A DNA stretch of 64,000 bases. Origin: Paenibacillus sp. 19GGS1-52 (lineage in GTDB: Bacteria > Bacillota > Bacilli > Paenibacillales > Paenibacillaceae). Below the pieces are notes generated by a model. The model had not been told where the DNA came from, ran no database searches, and saw only the letters and a program-made list of their open reading frames with translations. Position numbers and translations under genes: made by a program. Within the stretch, counting starts at the first letter, position 1; the number at the start of each line of letters is the position of its first letter. This document shows positions 55,452 through 64,000 of the stretch, one piece after another. The stretch spans positions 4,960,001-5,024,000 of the forward strand of contig NZ_CP059724.1 of assembly GCF_022369515.1 (NCBI RefSeq). Reading direction: 5' to 3'.

Positions 55452-56624
55452 GTGGTCATCCTGTCGCAATCATCCGGTCCTTATTCCTTCGTCGTATCAA
55501 AAGAAGACTGGTCCCTTCACCGCAAAGGCCATCAGGATCAGGAACGTCATCAGCAGAAGGTCAGAGAAGCCATCAAGGATAATTTGCCTGACTTGGTTAC
55601 TGAAGAGAACATTATCATGTCTGACGGCAAACAAATTGTCAAGGTGCCGATTCGCAGTCTGGATGAGTACCGGATTATTTACAACTACCGCAAGCAAAAG
55701 CATGTGGGACAGGGAGACGGTGACAGCCAGGTTGGCGATGTGCTCGGGCGCGATTCGCAGTCAGCGCAACCGGGCAAAGGAGATAAGGCCGGCGATCAGC
55801 CTGGACAGGATACAGTGGAAGCAGAAGTCGATCTGGAGGATCTGGAGGACATTCTGTTTCAGGATATGGAGCTCCCTCATTTAAAACCCAAGGATAAAGA
55901 ACAAATTGAGGTTAAATCCATTACCTTCAACGATATCCGCAAAAAAGGCATGATGTCCAACATCGACAAGAAGCGCACCTTGCTGGAAAATCTACGGCGT
56001 AACTCTAGCAGAGGTACGCCTGGCATTCACAGCATCAGTCCCGACGATTTGCGCTACAAAACATGGGATGATATTACCATTCCTCATTCTAACGCCGTTA
56101 TTATTGCGATGATGGACACCTCAGGCTCAATGGGATCTTTTGAAAAATACTGCGCCCGCAGCTTCTTTTTCTGGATGACCCGCTTTCTGCGCCGCCAGTA
56201 TGAGAAGGTAGAGATTGTTTTTCTTGCCCATCATACGGAAGCCAAGGAGGTCAGTGAGCATGATTTCTTCACCCGCGGCGAGAGCGGAGGCACAATCTGC
56301 TCCTCGGCATATCAGAAGGCACTGGACATTATCGACGCTCGCTATCCGCCTGCCCAGTATAACATCTACCCTTTCCACTTCTCCGATGGCGATAATATAA
56401 CTTCCGACAACGAACGTTGCGTAAAGCTGATTGGTGAACTGCTGAAAGTAAGCAATATGTTCGGCTACGGCGAAGTAAACCAATATAACCGCAGCAGCAC
56501 TCTCATGTCCGCTTACCGTCACCTGAAGCATGAACAGTTCATGCATTATGTCATCAAGGATAAAAAGGAAGTGTATCAGGCGCTAAAGACTTTCTTCGGC
56601 AAAAGAGCGCATATACAACAATAA
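55452..56624 (+). CDS. yhbH: Sporulation protein YhbH (VWA-type)
   Basis: This protein of about 390 residues belongs to UPF0229/YhbH, made under SigE in sporulating Bacillus; the E. coli relative is YeaH, linked to PrkA kinase. The family sequence [20 protein letters not shown] and a VWA-like metal site DTSGSMGSF (about residue 223) are clear. A low-complexity stretch (about 88-125) is rich in Gly, Gln and Asp. The GTG at 55452 overlaps the ribosome site GGGAGG, so translation may instead begin at the CTG at 55461. Confidence 0.9.
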   Translation: MVILSQSSGPYSFVVSKEDWSLHRKGHQDQERHQQKVREAIKDNLPDLVTEENIIMSDGKQIVKVPIRSLDEYRIIYNYRKQKHVGQGDGDSQVGDVLGRDSQSAQPGKGDKAGDQPGQDTVEAEVDLEDLEDILFQDMELPHLKPKDKEQIEVKSITFNDIRKKGMMSNIDKKRTLLENLRRNSSRGTPGIHSISPDDLRYKTWDDITIPHSNAVIIAMMDTSGSMGSFEKYCARSFFFWMTRFLRRQYEKVEIVFLAHHTEAKEVSEHDFFTRGESGGTICSSAYQKALDIIDARYPPAQYNIYPFHFSDGDNITSDNERCVKLIGELLKVSNMFGYGEVNQYNRSSTLMSAYRHLKHEQFMHYVIKDKKEVYQALKTFFGKRAHIQQ

Positions 56625-56658
56625 CCGCTGAAACCCTGTGCGCATTCCCGTAAAACTG

Positions 56659-56697
56659 AAAAAACCTCTGTCCCGCAATATAGGGATAGGGGTTTTT
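56659..56697 (+). terminator. Terminator after yhbH
   Basis: AAAAACCTCTGTCCC pairs with GGGATAGGGGTTTTT (one mismatch and a wobble) around an eight-base loop, 35 bases past the yhbH stop. Confidence 0.88.
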
Positions 56698-56753
56698 GGC
56701 AATGTCCCCCCTCGTTCCCCGCTAAATTCAGCGGACGGCAAGAAATATCTCTG

Positions 56754-56802
56754 TTGACATTTATATCGGCCAGTGATACATTTTTTATATCGTCAGACGA
56801 TA
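56754..56802 (+). promoter_or_regulatory. padR promoter with palindromic operator
   Basis: TTGACA (56754-56759), 17 bases and TACATT (56777-56782) form a good SigA promoter. A perfect palindrome TATCGTC-A-GACGATA (56788-56802) covers the expected transcription start. PadR regulators often bind such sites and repress their own operon. Confidence 0.68.
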
Positions 56803-56840
56803 CATCGTTGATTGATATAACAAGAGAGTGGTGAGAGAGT

Positions 56841-57170
56841 TTGCCAGAGATCAAAGATCATGGAGCCTTGACGGAAGGTGTATATTATATTCTTTTATCC
56901 CTGCTCACCCCAATGCATGGCTACGGAATTATGCAGAACGTGAAGCTGCTGAGCCAGCAGAGGGTTGAGTTGGGTGCAGGCACATTATATGGCGCGCTTG
57001 GCACCCTGGTGGAACGAGGCTGGATAGAGCCGCTGCAGGGCATTCAGAATTCACGAAAGAAAGAATACAAAATTACGGATGAAGGAATACATGTCGTTCA
57101 GACAGAAATGACCAGACTTGACGAACTTCTGAACAATGGAAGGAAGCTAATGGGGGGCGAAGCGGAATGA
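56841..57170 (+). CDS. PadR-family transcriptional regulator
   Basis: This 109-residue winged-helix protein has the PadR core YYILLSLLTPMHGYGIMQNV and GAGTLYGALGTLVERGWIEP followed by KKEYKITDEG. It starts with TTG after GGTGAG. It overlaps the downstream DUF2812 gene by four bases. PadR-DUF2812 pairs are common in Firmicutes and are thought to act as small membrane-stress or antimicrobial-response units. Confidence 0.92.
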   Translation: MPEIKDHGALTEGVYYILLSLLTPMHGYGIMQNVKLLSQQRVELGAGTLYGALGTLVERGWIEPLQGIQNSRKKEYKITDEGIHVVQTEMTRLDELLNNGRKLMGGEAE

Positions 57171-57715
57171 GTCGAACAGTTCGCAAATTATTCATGGACT
57201 TTGAGAAGGAAGAACAATGGCTGAATGAGATGGCCGCCAAGGGACTTGCGCTTATTAAATACTCCTGGGCCTGTTATGTATTCGAAGAAAGTGGCAGAGG
57301 GGAATTCATTTACCGGCTTGAGTTGCTTGAGAATGATCCAAAGGGAGCCAAATCTGCCGAATACTTAAAGTTTGTGGAGGAAACCGGAGCCGAGTGTGTG
57401 GCTGTCAATTTTCGCTGGGTCATATTCAGAAAAAAAGCAGCGGATGGACCCTTTACAATTTATTCCGATGCCGACTCCATAATAAAGCATTACCAAAGGG
57501 TACACCGCCTGTGGATTTCTTTGGCTATGATGGAACTGGTCATCGGCTTCATTAATCTAGGTATGTCTGTCTTGAACAATCGGAGTTCCCTTTCCAATAT
57601 CAATCTTGTAATTGGTTTGCTGCTTATTGCATTGGGCGCAGTTTTCATTCTGTTCAGTATGCGGGTCCGCAAAAAAATCAAAAAATTATCCAGTGACAAG
57701 CTGATCCGGGACTGA
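57167..57715 (+). CDS. DUF2812 membrane protein
   Basis: This 182-residue protein has the DUF2812 N-terminal domain (KLFMDFEKEEQWLNEMAAKGLALIKYSWACYVFEE) and two C-terminal membrane helices (LWISLAMMELVIGFINLGM and INLVIGLLLIALGAVFILF). It is translationally coupled to the PadR gene (ATGA). PadR proteins often regulate such partners. The exact function is unknown. Confidence 0.9.
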   Translation: MSRTVRKLFMDFEKEEQWLNEMAAKGLALIKYSWACYVFEESGRGEFIYRLELLENDPKGAKSAEYLKFVEETGAECVAVNFRWVIFRKKAADGPFTIYSDADSIIKHYQRVHRLWISLAMMELVIGFINLGMSVLNNRSSLSNINLVIGLLLIALGAVFILFSMRVRKKIKKLSSDKLIRD

Positions 57716-57743
57716 GGAGTCTATCCATATTATAATTGTAAAT

Positions 57744-57776
57744 GGGCCTGAAGCAAATTCCATCTGCTTCAGGCCC
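57744..57776. terminator. Bidirectional terminator
   Basis: A perfect 12-base stem GGGCCTGAAGCA/TGCTTCAGGCCC with a nine-base loop between the converging DUF2812 and GH4 genes. T-runs are weak on both sides. Confidence 0.75.
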
Positions 57777-57784
57777 GTTCTGTG

Positions 57785-59290
57785 TTAGCGTACCTTTTCG
57801 CGGTCCTTACCCTTATCGGATTCCCCGGCATTCTTATTCGCCGCATCACGGTCCTGCATCATTTCGTCAACTGTCTTGACCTTCAAACGGGCAGCACCTT
57901 CGTTATTAGACAGAGTCGGCACAAGTTCTCCTGAGGCCAGCCGCTCTTTCGCTGCTGCTATTGCCTTTCCGTACTGAGGCAGCCACTGCTCTCCGGCCAT
58001 AAGCATCTCGTCAACCATCTGCCAGATTTCTTTAGGATTACAAACCGCACCCACGAGTGGGTCCATCATAAAGGCCTGGCGCAGCAGCAAGTCATCCCCA
58101 TGTACGGCAGCTTCGACGGCTAAGCGCTGTACTGAAATGCTGACGTTGCACACAGCGGCCAGCCCAAGCGGCAGTTCTCCCACGAGTGCTATGGAAATCC
58201 CATTATGGTCCACATAACCCGGAGCTTCAATAATCGCATCACTCGGCAGGTTGGCGATTACACCATTGTTCACTACGTTAAAATGGCCTCTGTAGACTCG
58301 GCCTGTTTCTAAACCTTCTATAATATAAGAGCCGTGTTCCTCACCGCGATTCTCCGCAGTATACTCTAGCGCCGGGTCTTGCATCCAGTTCGGAAAATCG
58401 GTTTCGAACCAGTTGCGCCCTTCTGTACAAACCCGTAAATATCCACCAGTTTCTCCATTAATCCAGCTTCCCAGGTCGATCCAGTCCATAATCTCGGCGC
58501 TGCGCTTGCGGTACCATGGTAAATATTCGCTTAGATGACCGTTCGATTCCGTGCTGTAATACCCAAAACGACGCAGCATGTCGATGCGCACCTTCTCCGT
58601 ACGGCTGAATTCGGGGTGCTTCTCAAAAGCTTCGAGCAAGCCTGCCGTCAGATCCTTGCCCTGATGCTTCGCTGAGATATACCAGGTCTGATGATTGATC
58701 CCCGCACAGATAATATCCACATCGGCTTTGTTCAATCCATAGACATCGGCAATCTGCTGATGCCCATGCTGGACTCCATGACAGAGTCCAATCGTCCGCA
58801 CACCGCCATATTTATTGCAAGCCCAGGTCAGCATAGCCATCGGGTTCGAATAATTAAGCAGCAGTACATCAGGTGAAGCCATTTCTCTAATGTCACGGCA
58901 AATGTCCAGCATCTCAGCAATCCCGCGTTGCCCGTACATAATGCCTCCGGCACAAAGGGTGTCGCCTACACACTGATCAACACCATATTTGAGCGGAATG
59001 TCCACATCGGTTGCGAAAGCCTCAAGTCCGCCCAGACGGATGGTACAAAATACGTACTTGGCATCCTTCAGTGCTTCTCTGCGGTTAGTTGTCGGCTGAA
59101 TCTTTATGTTTAAGCCATTCTCTTGAATATCCCGCTGGCACAGCTCGGTGACCATCTCCAGATTATGGCTGTTAATATCCATAAACGAGACTTCAATCTC
59201 TTGGAATTCCTTTACTGTCAGTAGGTCACGCAGCAGTCCACGTGTAAAGCCGATGCTGCCCGCACCGATAAAAACTACTTTAAAAGACAT
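57785..59290 (-). CDS. GH4 alpha-galactosidase/alpha-glucosidase (MelA-like)
   Basis: This 501-residue NAD- and metal-dependent GH4 glycosidase has the Rossmann loop GAGSIGFTRG at residues 9-18, the metal-binding CHGVQ (about 171) and GINHQTWY motifs, and the full family layout. GH4 enzymes cleave alpha-galactosides or alpha-glucosides by oxidation and elimination at C3. The ATG at 59290 has GGAGG nine bases upstream. It is grouped with an AraC regulator, a chemoreceptor and MalFG-like permeases, consistent with unphosphorylated melibiose-type substrates. The sugar is inferred. Confidence 0.9.
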   Translation of the reverse strand: MSFKVVFIGAGSIGFTRGLLRDLLTVKEFQEIEVSFMDINSHNLEMVTELCQRDIQENGLNIKIQPTTNRREALKDAKYVFCTIRLGGLEAFATDVDIPLKYGVDQCVGDTLCAGGIMYGQRGIAEMLDICRDIREMASPDVLLLNYSNPMAMLTWACNKYGGVRTIGLCHGVQHGHQQIADVYGLNKADVDIICAGINHQTWYISAKHQGKDLTAGLLEAFEKHPEFSRTEKVRIDMLRRFGYYSTESNGHLSEYLPWYRKRSAEIMDWIDLGSWINGETGGYLRVCTEGRNWFETDFPNWMQDPALEYTAENRGEEHGSYIIEGLETGRVYRGHFNVVNNGVIANLPSDAIIEAPGYVDHNGISIALVGELPLGLAAVCNVSISVQRLAVEAAVHGDDLLLRQAFMMDPLVGAVCNPKEIWQMVDEMLMAGEQWLPQYGKAIAAAKERLASGELVPTLSNNEGAARLKVKTVDEMMQDRDAANKNAGESDKGKDREKVR

Positions 59291-59390
59291 CGATATCATC
59301 CTCCGGTCATGAATGGATTGTACTAATCCATTGTAGCAAGGGAGCTACGGGAAGCGTAACCAATATCATGACCAGTTTGGATTAATCGTG

Positions 59391-60329
59391 TCAAATATCC
59401 TCACTATCTTTTTGAATATCCTGCTGGCTGTAACTCCAGGAATGGCGTTCGATGGAATGGCGGTATTCCACAGGAGTGCAATCGGTATATTTTTTAAAAA
59501 GAAGATGGAAATATTGTCGGCTATTAATCCCCACATAATCAGCAATCTCGGCAATGGGGATATCACTTTGCCCCAGCAACATCTTAGCCTTCTCCATTCG
59601 CAGCATCGTCAAATAATCGGTCAGTGTCCGTCCGGTATGTATCTTGAAAATACGATGCAAGTAGCCGGGATGCAGGTTGACAGCTGCAGCAATATCCTTC
59701 ACCTGAATATTCTGGTCATAATTCTGATGTAGAAATTCGATGCTCCGCCGCACATAGAGCTGTGTTGGCTGCTGGCTCATGGGCAGCTGTTCCGAGCGTT
59801 GTCTGGATATCCGCAGCAATAGCTCACAGAACAACAGATGAACCATACTTCCACCATTAGTCCCGCGCTGATCCAGTTCAAGCACCAACCCCTTCAGGAC
59901 GTGATAGATCTCCTCTGGATCAGTCAACACCAGACTGGTAAAGGGAGTCTGCAGTAGTTCAGCCAGCGCTGGTTCTTCTTGGGCCAGCCTGCCGATGGAG
60001 GGAGCGACTCCCTTATATTCCATAAATCCAAATTCCACATTGAGCATCCGACAGGGAATCCCCTCGTCCACGATAAGCCTATGCGGGACATTAGCATCCA
60101 GAATGATTAGCTCACCCCGCTTCAGCCGAAAGCTCTGCTCATACCCTGTATTTGGCCGAACTTCAACAACACAGCTTCCAGAGATAAGATACATAATTTC
60201 CGTCGAATTGTGTCGATGATAAGACATCGTGTAATTATTCCATTGCTTGTAGTAGTAGGCAAAAAACTGTGGACTGTAATCTCCGGCCAGCAATGCCTGC
60301 TGAAAGAGGCTTCCGTTAATGTTTGGCAA
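59391..60329 (-). CDS. AraC-family transcriptional regulator
   Basis: This 312-residue regulator has an N-terminal cupin sensor domain (YHRHNSTEIMYLISGSCVVEV, about 38-58) and a C-terminal double helix-turn-helix (IQVKDIAAAVNLHPGYLHRIFKIHTGRTLTDYL and IPIAEIADYVGINSRQYFHLLFKKYTDCTPVEYR). It starts with TTG after GGGGGAG. It is directly upstream of the GH4 gene and is the probable sugar-responsive activator of this locus. Confidence 0.92.
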   Translation of the reverse strand: MPNINGSLFQQALLAGDYSPQFFAYYYKQWNNYTMSYHRHNSTEIMYLISGSCVVEVRPNTGYEQSFRLKRGELIILDANVPHRLIVDEGIPCRMLNVEFGFMEYKGVAPSIGRLAQEEPALAELLQTPFTSLVLTDPEEIYHVLKGLVLELDQRGTNGGSMVHLLFCELLLRISRQRSEQLPMSQQPTQLYVRRSIEFLHQNYDQNIQVKDIAAAVNLHPGYLHRIFKIHTGRTLTDYLTMLRMEKAKMLLGQSDIPIAEIADYVGINSRQYFHLLFKKYTDCTPVEYRHSIERHSWSYSQQDIQKDSEDI

Positions 60330-60423
60330 GCTCCTCTCCCCCTTTCATAGCTTGATTATTAACTCAAGTGTAGCCTGCAAGAGAGATCCGGACAAGGGAG
60401 CGAGCTTTAAGTGCACAAACAGA

Positions 60424-60460
60424 CCTCCGCATTCCGTGGTTTCCCTACGGCGTGCGGAGG
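60424..60460 (-). terminator. Possible terminator after the chemoreceptor gene
   Basis: The stem CCTCCGCA/TGCGGAGG (60424-60431 and 60453-60460) lies 20 bases past the MCP stop, with extra pairing inside the loop. The minus-strand tail (TCTGTTTG) is weak. Confidence 0.55.
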
Positions 60461-60479
60461 CCCCTAAGTTCACTGCATT

Positions 60480-62534
60480 TCACACGTGAAAAGAGATGAG
60501 AGATTGCTTCAGGTCTTCAGCCAGTCCTTCCAGCTTAGCGGATAGGGCTACCAGTTCCTCGCTGACAATAAATTGCTGTGAGGACATAGAGGCTACTTCC
60601 TGCGTTGAAGCATTGGTCTGTTGCACAACTGAACTGACGCTGGCCATCGATTCACCTAAGCGCTGCTGGAACTCTATCAGCTCAAGGATCGAAGCAGAGG
60701 AGTGGCCAATGTGTCCGATGAAGAGCTCCATTTCCTTTTTGACACTTTCAAATATCGTTGACGACTCCCGCACGGAGGAGATCTGCTCGCGGAACAGTGG
60801 TGCCGCCTCATTGACAACCTTGGCCGTCTCTTCAATGTGTTGGCCAATCTCCTCAGTAATCTTGGAAACGGACTCGATTGACTGATTGGATTGGTTGGCC
60901 AACTGGCGGATTTCATCAGCAATCACAATAAATCCTCTACCGGCTACACCTGCTCTAACCGCTTCAATTGAAGCATTAAGCGCTAGAATATTTGTCTGCT
61001 TGTTCACGGCTATCATCGGGTGCAGAATGCTCCGAATCAGATGCGTACTTTCTCGCAGCTTGGTGGAATTCTCTTGAATAAGATTCATCATATCCATCGT
61101 AGACTCACTTTGCTTCACTAACAGCTTCATTAACTCGGTGCCTTGGTTACTGACGGTTATGACAGACTCAGCCGAGGAATCCAGCACTGTATTCATTTCG
61201 GCTACTTCATTCATTTTGCCACCCATAATTTCCACATTGCGGTTGCTTTTCTCCGCCTCTGCTGCCAAAGTGACTGCTCCCTGGGCAATCTCGCCGGTGG
61301 CTACTGCCACCTCTCTGGCATGAAGTGAGGTTGTCCCCGAGGCTGCAACCAATTGCTCTGAAGTATCCAGCACCTCTTCCGCCGACCTGTTGCTCTGTGC
61401 AGCAAGCCGTGAGATCTGCTCCATCATATTGTTAAAGCTCTGGCCGAGCCGCCCGATCTCATCCTGGCTTTTAAAACGGGTACGAACTTGAAGATTGCCT
61501 TTCTCTCCCTCTTCCATCAATCCAGCCAGCTTGCCAAGCGGACGCCCGATTAAGCGCACCAGCATATACCCGATAAACACCGCTATGACGGCTGCCGCGA
61601 CTACCACTGACAACGTTATGTACAGCAGCTTGCCTGCGGATGCAGTGAAATCACTGACCGGAGCATAACCCATCAACGTCCATTTCGCGGTTGACAACGG
61701 CTGATACACTATGAGTTGAGAGTCGCCTTGCTCGTCAGTGGCTGTGAAGGAATGACTCTCCTTCTTGGATTGCTCTGCTCCTATCTGAATAAATGAGGAC
61801 TGGCCGAGCAAAGCATCATCGTCTCCATAGACGATATCCCCCTCGGGCGTAAGAATACGAATCTCACCCGCAAGTCCAATATGCAGATTGGATAGCACAT
61901 CGGCCAACGCCTTCCCTTTGATCTCGATCAGCATGTAATACTCCGCATCAGGATGCTGGATATTCCGCAGCAGTCTGCCCATGGTGAGGGAGGATTCGCT
62001 ATATGCATCGAAGAAGCCCTTGGGGCGGACCGGAAACCAAACCGGATTCCCCTTCGCATCTGTAATTTGCTTCATTCTTTCGAGAACGCCAGCATCACTG
62101 CGCACCGAACTCGTACCTGTTGATTTATAAGACTCAGCATCAACTAGACTTTTGGCTACCAGCCGGATACCGAACAGTCGCTCATCCGAACCTTTTACCG
62201 AATCCAGCTTTCTGCGTATCCGATCTTCGGCCGCGGTCTTAGCCACCGTAGTGGCTCCAGAACTATTAACAGCCTCCATATCGGCCTTCAATACGGGATC
62301 CACAGCAAATTGTCTGGAAAGTGCTTCATATTCAGCAAGCAGAAAATCAAGTTTATCCGCTGCCTGCAGCGCAGATTGTGATGATGCCGTGGCTACCTCA
62401 TCCGTAATGATCCCTTTGGCTGCATAATATGAAGTCAAACCCAGCACGGAGGTTAGAAGCACTATGGTACAGAACAAAATAACGAACAGCTTTACGCCAA
62501 CTGATCTGAAATGGTAAGTCCGTAACCGTCTCAT
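60480..62534 (-). CDS. Methyl-accepting chemotaxis protein
   Basis: This 684-residue membrane chemoreceptor has TM1 at about 13-35, an extracellular Cache-type sensor of about 265 residues, TM2 near 302-325, HAMP, and a cytoplasmic signalling domain. The hairpin tip is [34 protein letters not shown]. It would control CheA/flagellar rotation in response to an external ligand. It lies between MalFG-like permease genes and an AraC/GH4 pair, so a sugar or a sugar-binding protein is the likely signal. This is inferred from position. Confidence 0.93.
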   Translation of the reverse strand: MRRLRTYHFRSVGVKLFVILFCTIVLLTSVLGLTSYYAAKGIITDEVATASSQSALQAADKLDFLLAEYEALSRQFAVDPVLKADMEAVNSSGATTVAKTAAEDRIRRKLDSVKGSDERLFGIRLVAKSLVDAESYKSTGTSSVRSDAGVLERMKQITDAKGNPVWFPVRPKGFFDAYSESSLTMGRLLRNIQHPDAEYYMLIEIKGKALADVLSNLHIGLAGEIRILTPEGDIVYGDDDALLGQSSFIQIGAEQSKKESHSFTATDEQGDSQLIVYQPLSTAKWTLMGYAPVSDFTASAGKLLYITLSVVVAAAVIAVFIGYMLVRLIGRPLGKLAGLMEEGEKGNLQVRTRFKSQDEIGRLGQSFNNMMEQISRLAAQSNRSAEEVLDTSEQLVAASGTTSLHAREVAVATGEIAQGAVTLAAEAEKSNRNVEIMGGKMNEVAEMNTVLDSSAESVITVSNQGTELMKLLVKQSESTMDMMNLIQENSTKLRESTHLIRSILHPMIAVNKQTNILALNASIEAVRAGVAGRGFIVIADEIRQLANQSNQSIESVSKITEEIGQHIEETAKVVNEAAPLFREQISSVRESSTIFESVKKEMELFIGHIGHSSASILELIEFQQRLGESMASVSSVVQQTNASTQEVASMSSQQFIVSEELVALSAKLEGLAEDLKQSLISFHV

Positions 62535-62551
62535 TATTCTATCTCCTCATA

Positions 62552-62595
62552 CAAAATAAAGGCACAGCCCCTCCCATAATGCGTAAGGCTGTACC
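62552..62595 (-). terminator. Terminator after the MalG-like permease gene
   Basis: GGTACAGCC pairs with GGCTGTGCC (one mismatch) on the minus strand, followed by TTTATTTTG. It separates the permease genes from the chemoreceptor gene. Confidence 0.72.
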
Positions 62596-62626
62596 CAGTT
62601 TAAACTGTGAAGCATAAAGCTGACAA

Positions 62627-63472
62627 TTATCCTTTGCTGGCGCCTGCAGTCAAGCCGTCTACAAGCAAACGCTGCAGGAAAATGAACAGAATCATAATCG
62701 GTACAGCAATCAAAACAGCACCTGCCGCAAAAAGTGTGAAGTTGGTGTTCTGGTTACCATTAACCATATCCCACATCCCGACCGCAACGGTCCAATTCTC
62801 TTTGGACCGCAAGATGAGCCGGGCAAAGATGAAATCCACCCATGGACCGACAAACTGAGTCAGTGCCATATAGGTGATCATCGGACGTGACAAGGGCAGA
62901 ATAATCCGCATAAATATGCCAAAATTACTCGCCCCATCAATTCGGGCCGCCTCATCCAGCGAGCGGGGAATGGTATCGAGAAAGCCTTTAGCGATAAACG
63001 TTCCACCTAGTGGCGCACCCGATGCATACACGATGATCAGTGCCAAATGCGTATCCAGCAGATGAAATTCTTTTAGCAGCAGATAAATTGCAATCATACT
63101 CATAAAGCCGGGGAACATCCCCAGGATCAGGACCGTCGACAGTGCCGTTTTACGCGCCTTAAAGCGGAATCTGGACACCGCGTAGCTTGTCAGCAGTGTT
63201 AGTACCACGCCGATAAGCATGGAGCAGATCGCGATCTTAAGTGTATTGGCATACCAGGTTCCAAACATATAGACCGGTGAAGTAAACAGTTCCCTAAAAT
63301 GGTCGAATGTGAAATGATCAGGAATCAGCGTCTTGCTGTACAGGGATTTACCGGGCCGGAAGGACGCCAAAAGAATCCATAAGGCCGGGTACAGCGCAGC
63401 TATTGCTAGTCCTATTAATACAATGTAACTACCTGTTAAGCGAATAAGGTTAGCGAGTTTGCGTCCGCTCAT
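62627..63472 (-). CDS. Sugar ABC transporter permease (MalG-like)
   Basis: This 281-residue permease has six membrane helices and the EAA loop EAARIDGASNFGIFMRIILPLSRP (about 188-211) that contacts the ATPase. The C-terminus GLTAGASKG is typical of MalG/carbohydrate permeases of CUT1 type. The ATG overlaps the stop of the MalF-like gene. The substrate is probably an alpha-galactoside or maltodextrin-type oligosaccharide. Confidence 0.95.
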   Translation of the reverse strand: MSGRKLANLIRLTGSYIVLIGLAIAALYPALWILLASFRPGKSLYSKTLIPDHFTFDHFRELFTSPVYMFGTWYANTLKIAICSMLIGVVLTLLTSYAVSRFRFKARKTALSTVLILGMFPGFMSMIAIYLLLKEFHLLDTHLALIIVYASGAPLGGTFIAKGFLDTIPRSLDEAARIDGASNFGIFMRIILPLSRPMITYMALTQFVGPWVDFIFARLILRSKENWTVAVGMWDMVNGNQNTNFTLFAAGAVLIAVPIMILFIFLQRLLVDGLTAGASKG

Positions 63473-64000
63473 TGGATCATGTCCTCCTCTTTAAATGATT
63501 TGGTCCGGCGGTAATTGTACAGGGAGAAAGAAGCTATAATCACAAAGATAATGATCCCTATGGCCGAGGCCATGCTGTATTTGTTCTGATCCAGCGTCAA
63601 TTTGTACAGCCAGGTTACCAGCAGGTCCGTCGAACCCGCATATTGATAATCCCCATTGACCGGGTTACCTCCGGTTAACAGGAAGATGGCATTAAAGTTA
63701 TTAATATTGCCGGCAAACTGCGTAATTAGGGTTGGTGCGGTTGAGAACAACACCAGTGGCAGGGTTACAATTCTGAACTTTTGGTAAGCAGAAGCTCCAT
63801 CCACCTCGGCTGCTTCATACATATCCCGGGGAATTGTAGTGAGCACACCCATGATAAGCAACATCGATACAGGAATACCAACCCACATGTTAACGACAAT
63901 AACCGTAACCTTAGCCCATACCGGATCAGTCAGCCAAGGCAACCCGCCCAGTCCGAAATATCCCATATACTGGTTGATCGGTCCGAATTGACCGTTGAAC
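63469..64000 (-). CDS. Sugar ABC transporter permease (MalF-like), partial
   Basis: The frame is open to the window edge, so the N-terminus is missing. The visible 175 or so residues include the EAA loop YEAAEVDGASAYQKFRIVTLPL and NINNFNAIFLLTGGNPVNG, which are MalF/LacF signatures. It overlaps the MalG-like gene by four bases and is its transport partner. The sugar-binding protein and the rest of the transporter would lie beyond 64000. Confidence 0.93.
   Translation of the reverse strand, partial: FNGQFGPINQYMGYFGLGGLPWLTDPVWAKVTVIVVNMWVGIPVSMLLIMGVLTTIPRDMYEAAEVDGASAYQKFRIVTLPLVLFSTAPTLITQFAGNINNFNAIFLLTGGNPVNGDYQYAGSTDLLVTWLYKLTLDQNKYSMASAIGIIIFVIIASFSLYNYRRTKSFKEEDMIQ

Overview
The window reads as a chromosomal segment of a spore-forming, Gram-positive, Paenibacillus-like bacterium. 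The evidence is a complete cotJABC spore-coat operon, yhbH, three S-layer-homology (SLH) surface proteins, the Firmicutes-type sufCDSUB operon, strong AGGAGG ribosome sites with many TTG/GTG starts, and PadR/DUF2812 and HxlR regulators. No rRNA, tRNA, CRISPR array or intact mobile element was seen.

Layout: 1-2935 holds an oxidoreductase operon (two SDR-type epimerases and an aldo/keto reductase) divergent from an HxlR regulator. 3047-10277 is a tightly coupled, AT-rich ten-gene operon on the minus strand. It encodes a histidine phosphatase, a MoaA-like radical SAM enzyme, an HPr-kinase-like protein, a 22-residue peptide, a CPBP membrane protease, an ABC exporter (ATPase and two permeases), a nucleotidyltransferase and a PqqD-like peptide-binding protein. 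This looks like an undescribed RiPP or peptide-derived small-molecule pathway and is the most interesting part of the window. 10617-21830 holds three tandem paralogous SLH/GLUG surface proteins with 2, 8 and 3 copies of a ~90-residue repeat, preceded by a MalT-like LuxR regulator. 24561-28776 holds a gene-poor stretch, a broken cotJC copy, a TetR/hydrolase pair and the intact cotJ operon.

28963-37284 holds a CNNM/HlyC membrane protein, YfkAB radical SAM protein, two HD-GYP proteins (one without the catalytic His), UppP, a YunD-like nucleotidase and a fused MoaD-MoaE. 37524-41053 is a beta-glucoside (bgl) operon damaged by a deletion that joins a truncated LicT-type antiterminator to a truncated PTS permease, although the RAT/terminator leader survives. 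41201-45300 holds a BmrCD-like heterodimeric exporter with a tandem-repeat leader. 45640-50814 is sufCDSUB with a Fur/PerR-like site over its promoter. 51046-57715 holds small stress, membrane and sporulation genes (DUF1802, Dps, YunC-like, DUF423, lipoprotein, YhbH, PadR/DUF2812).

57785-64000 is an alpha-galactoside-type sugar locus: GH4 glycosidase, AraC regulator, a chemoreceptor and two MalFG-like permeases, the last cut by the window edge.

Functions are assigned from recognisable motifs and gene context only; no database search was run. Start codons were moved where a Shine-Dalgarno sequence clearly favoured a downstream codon.
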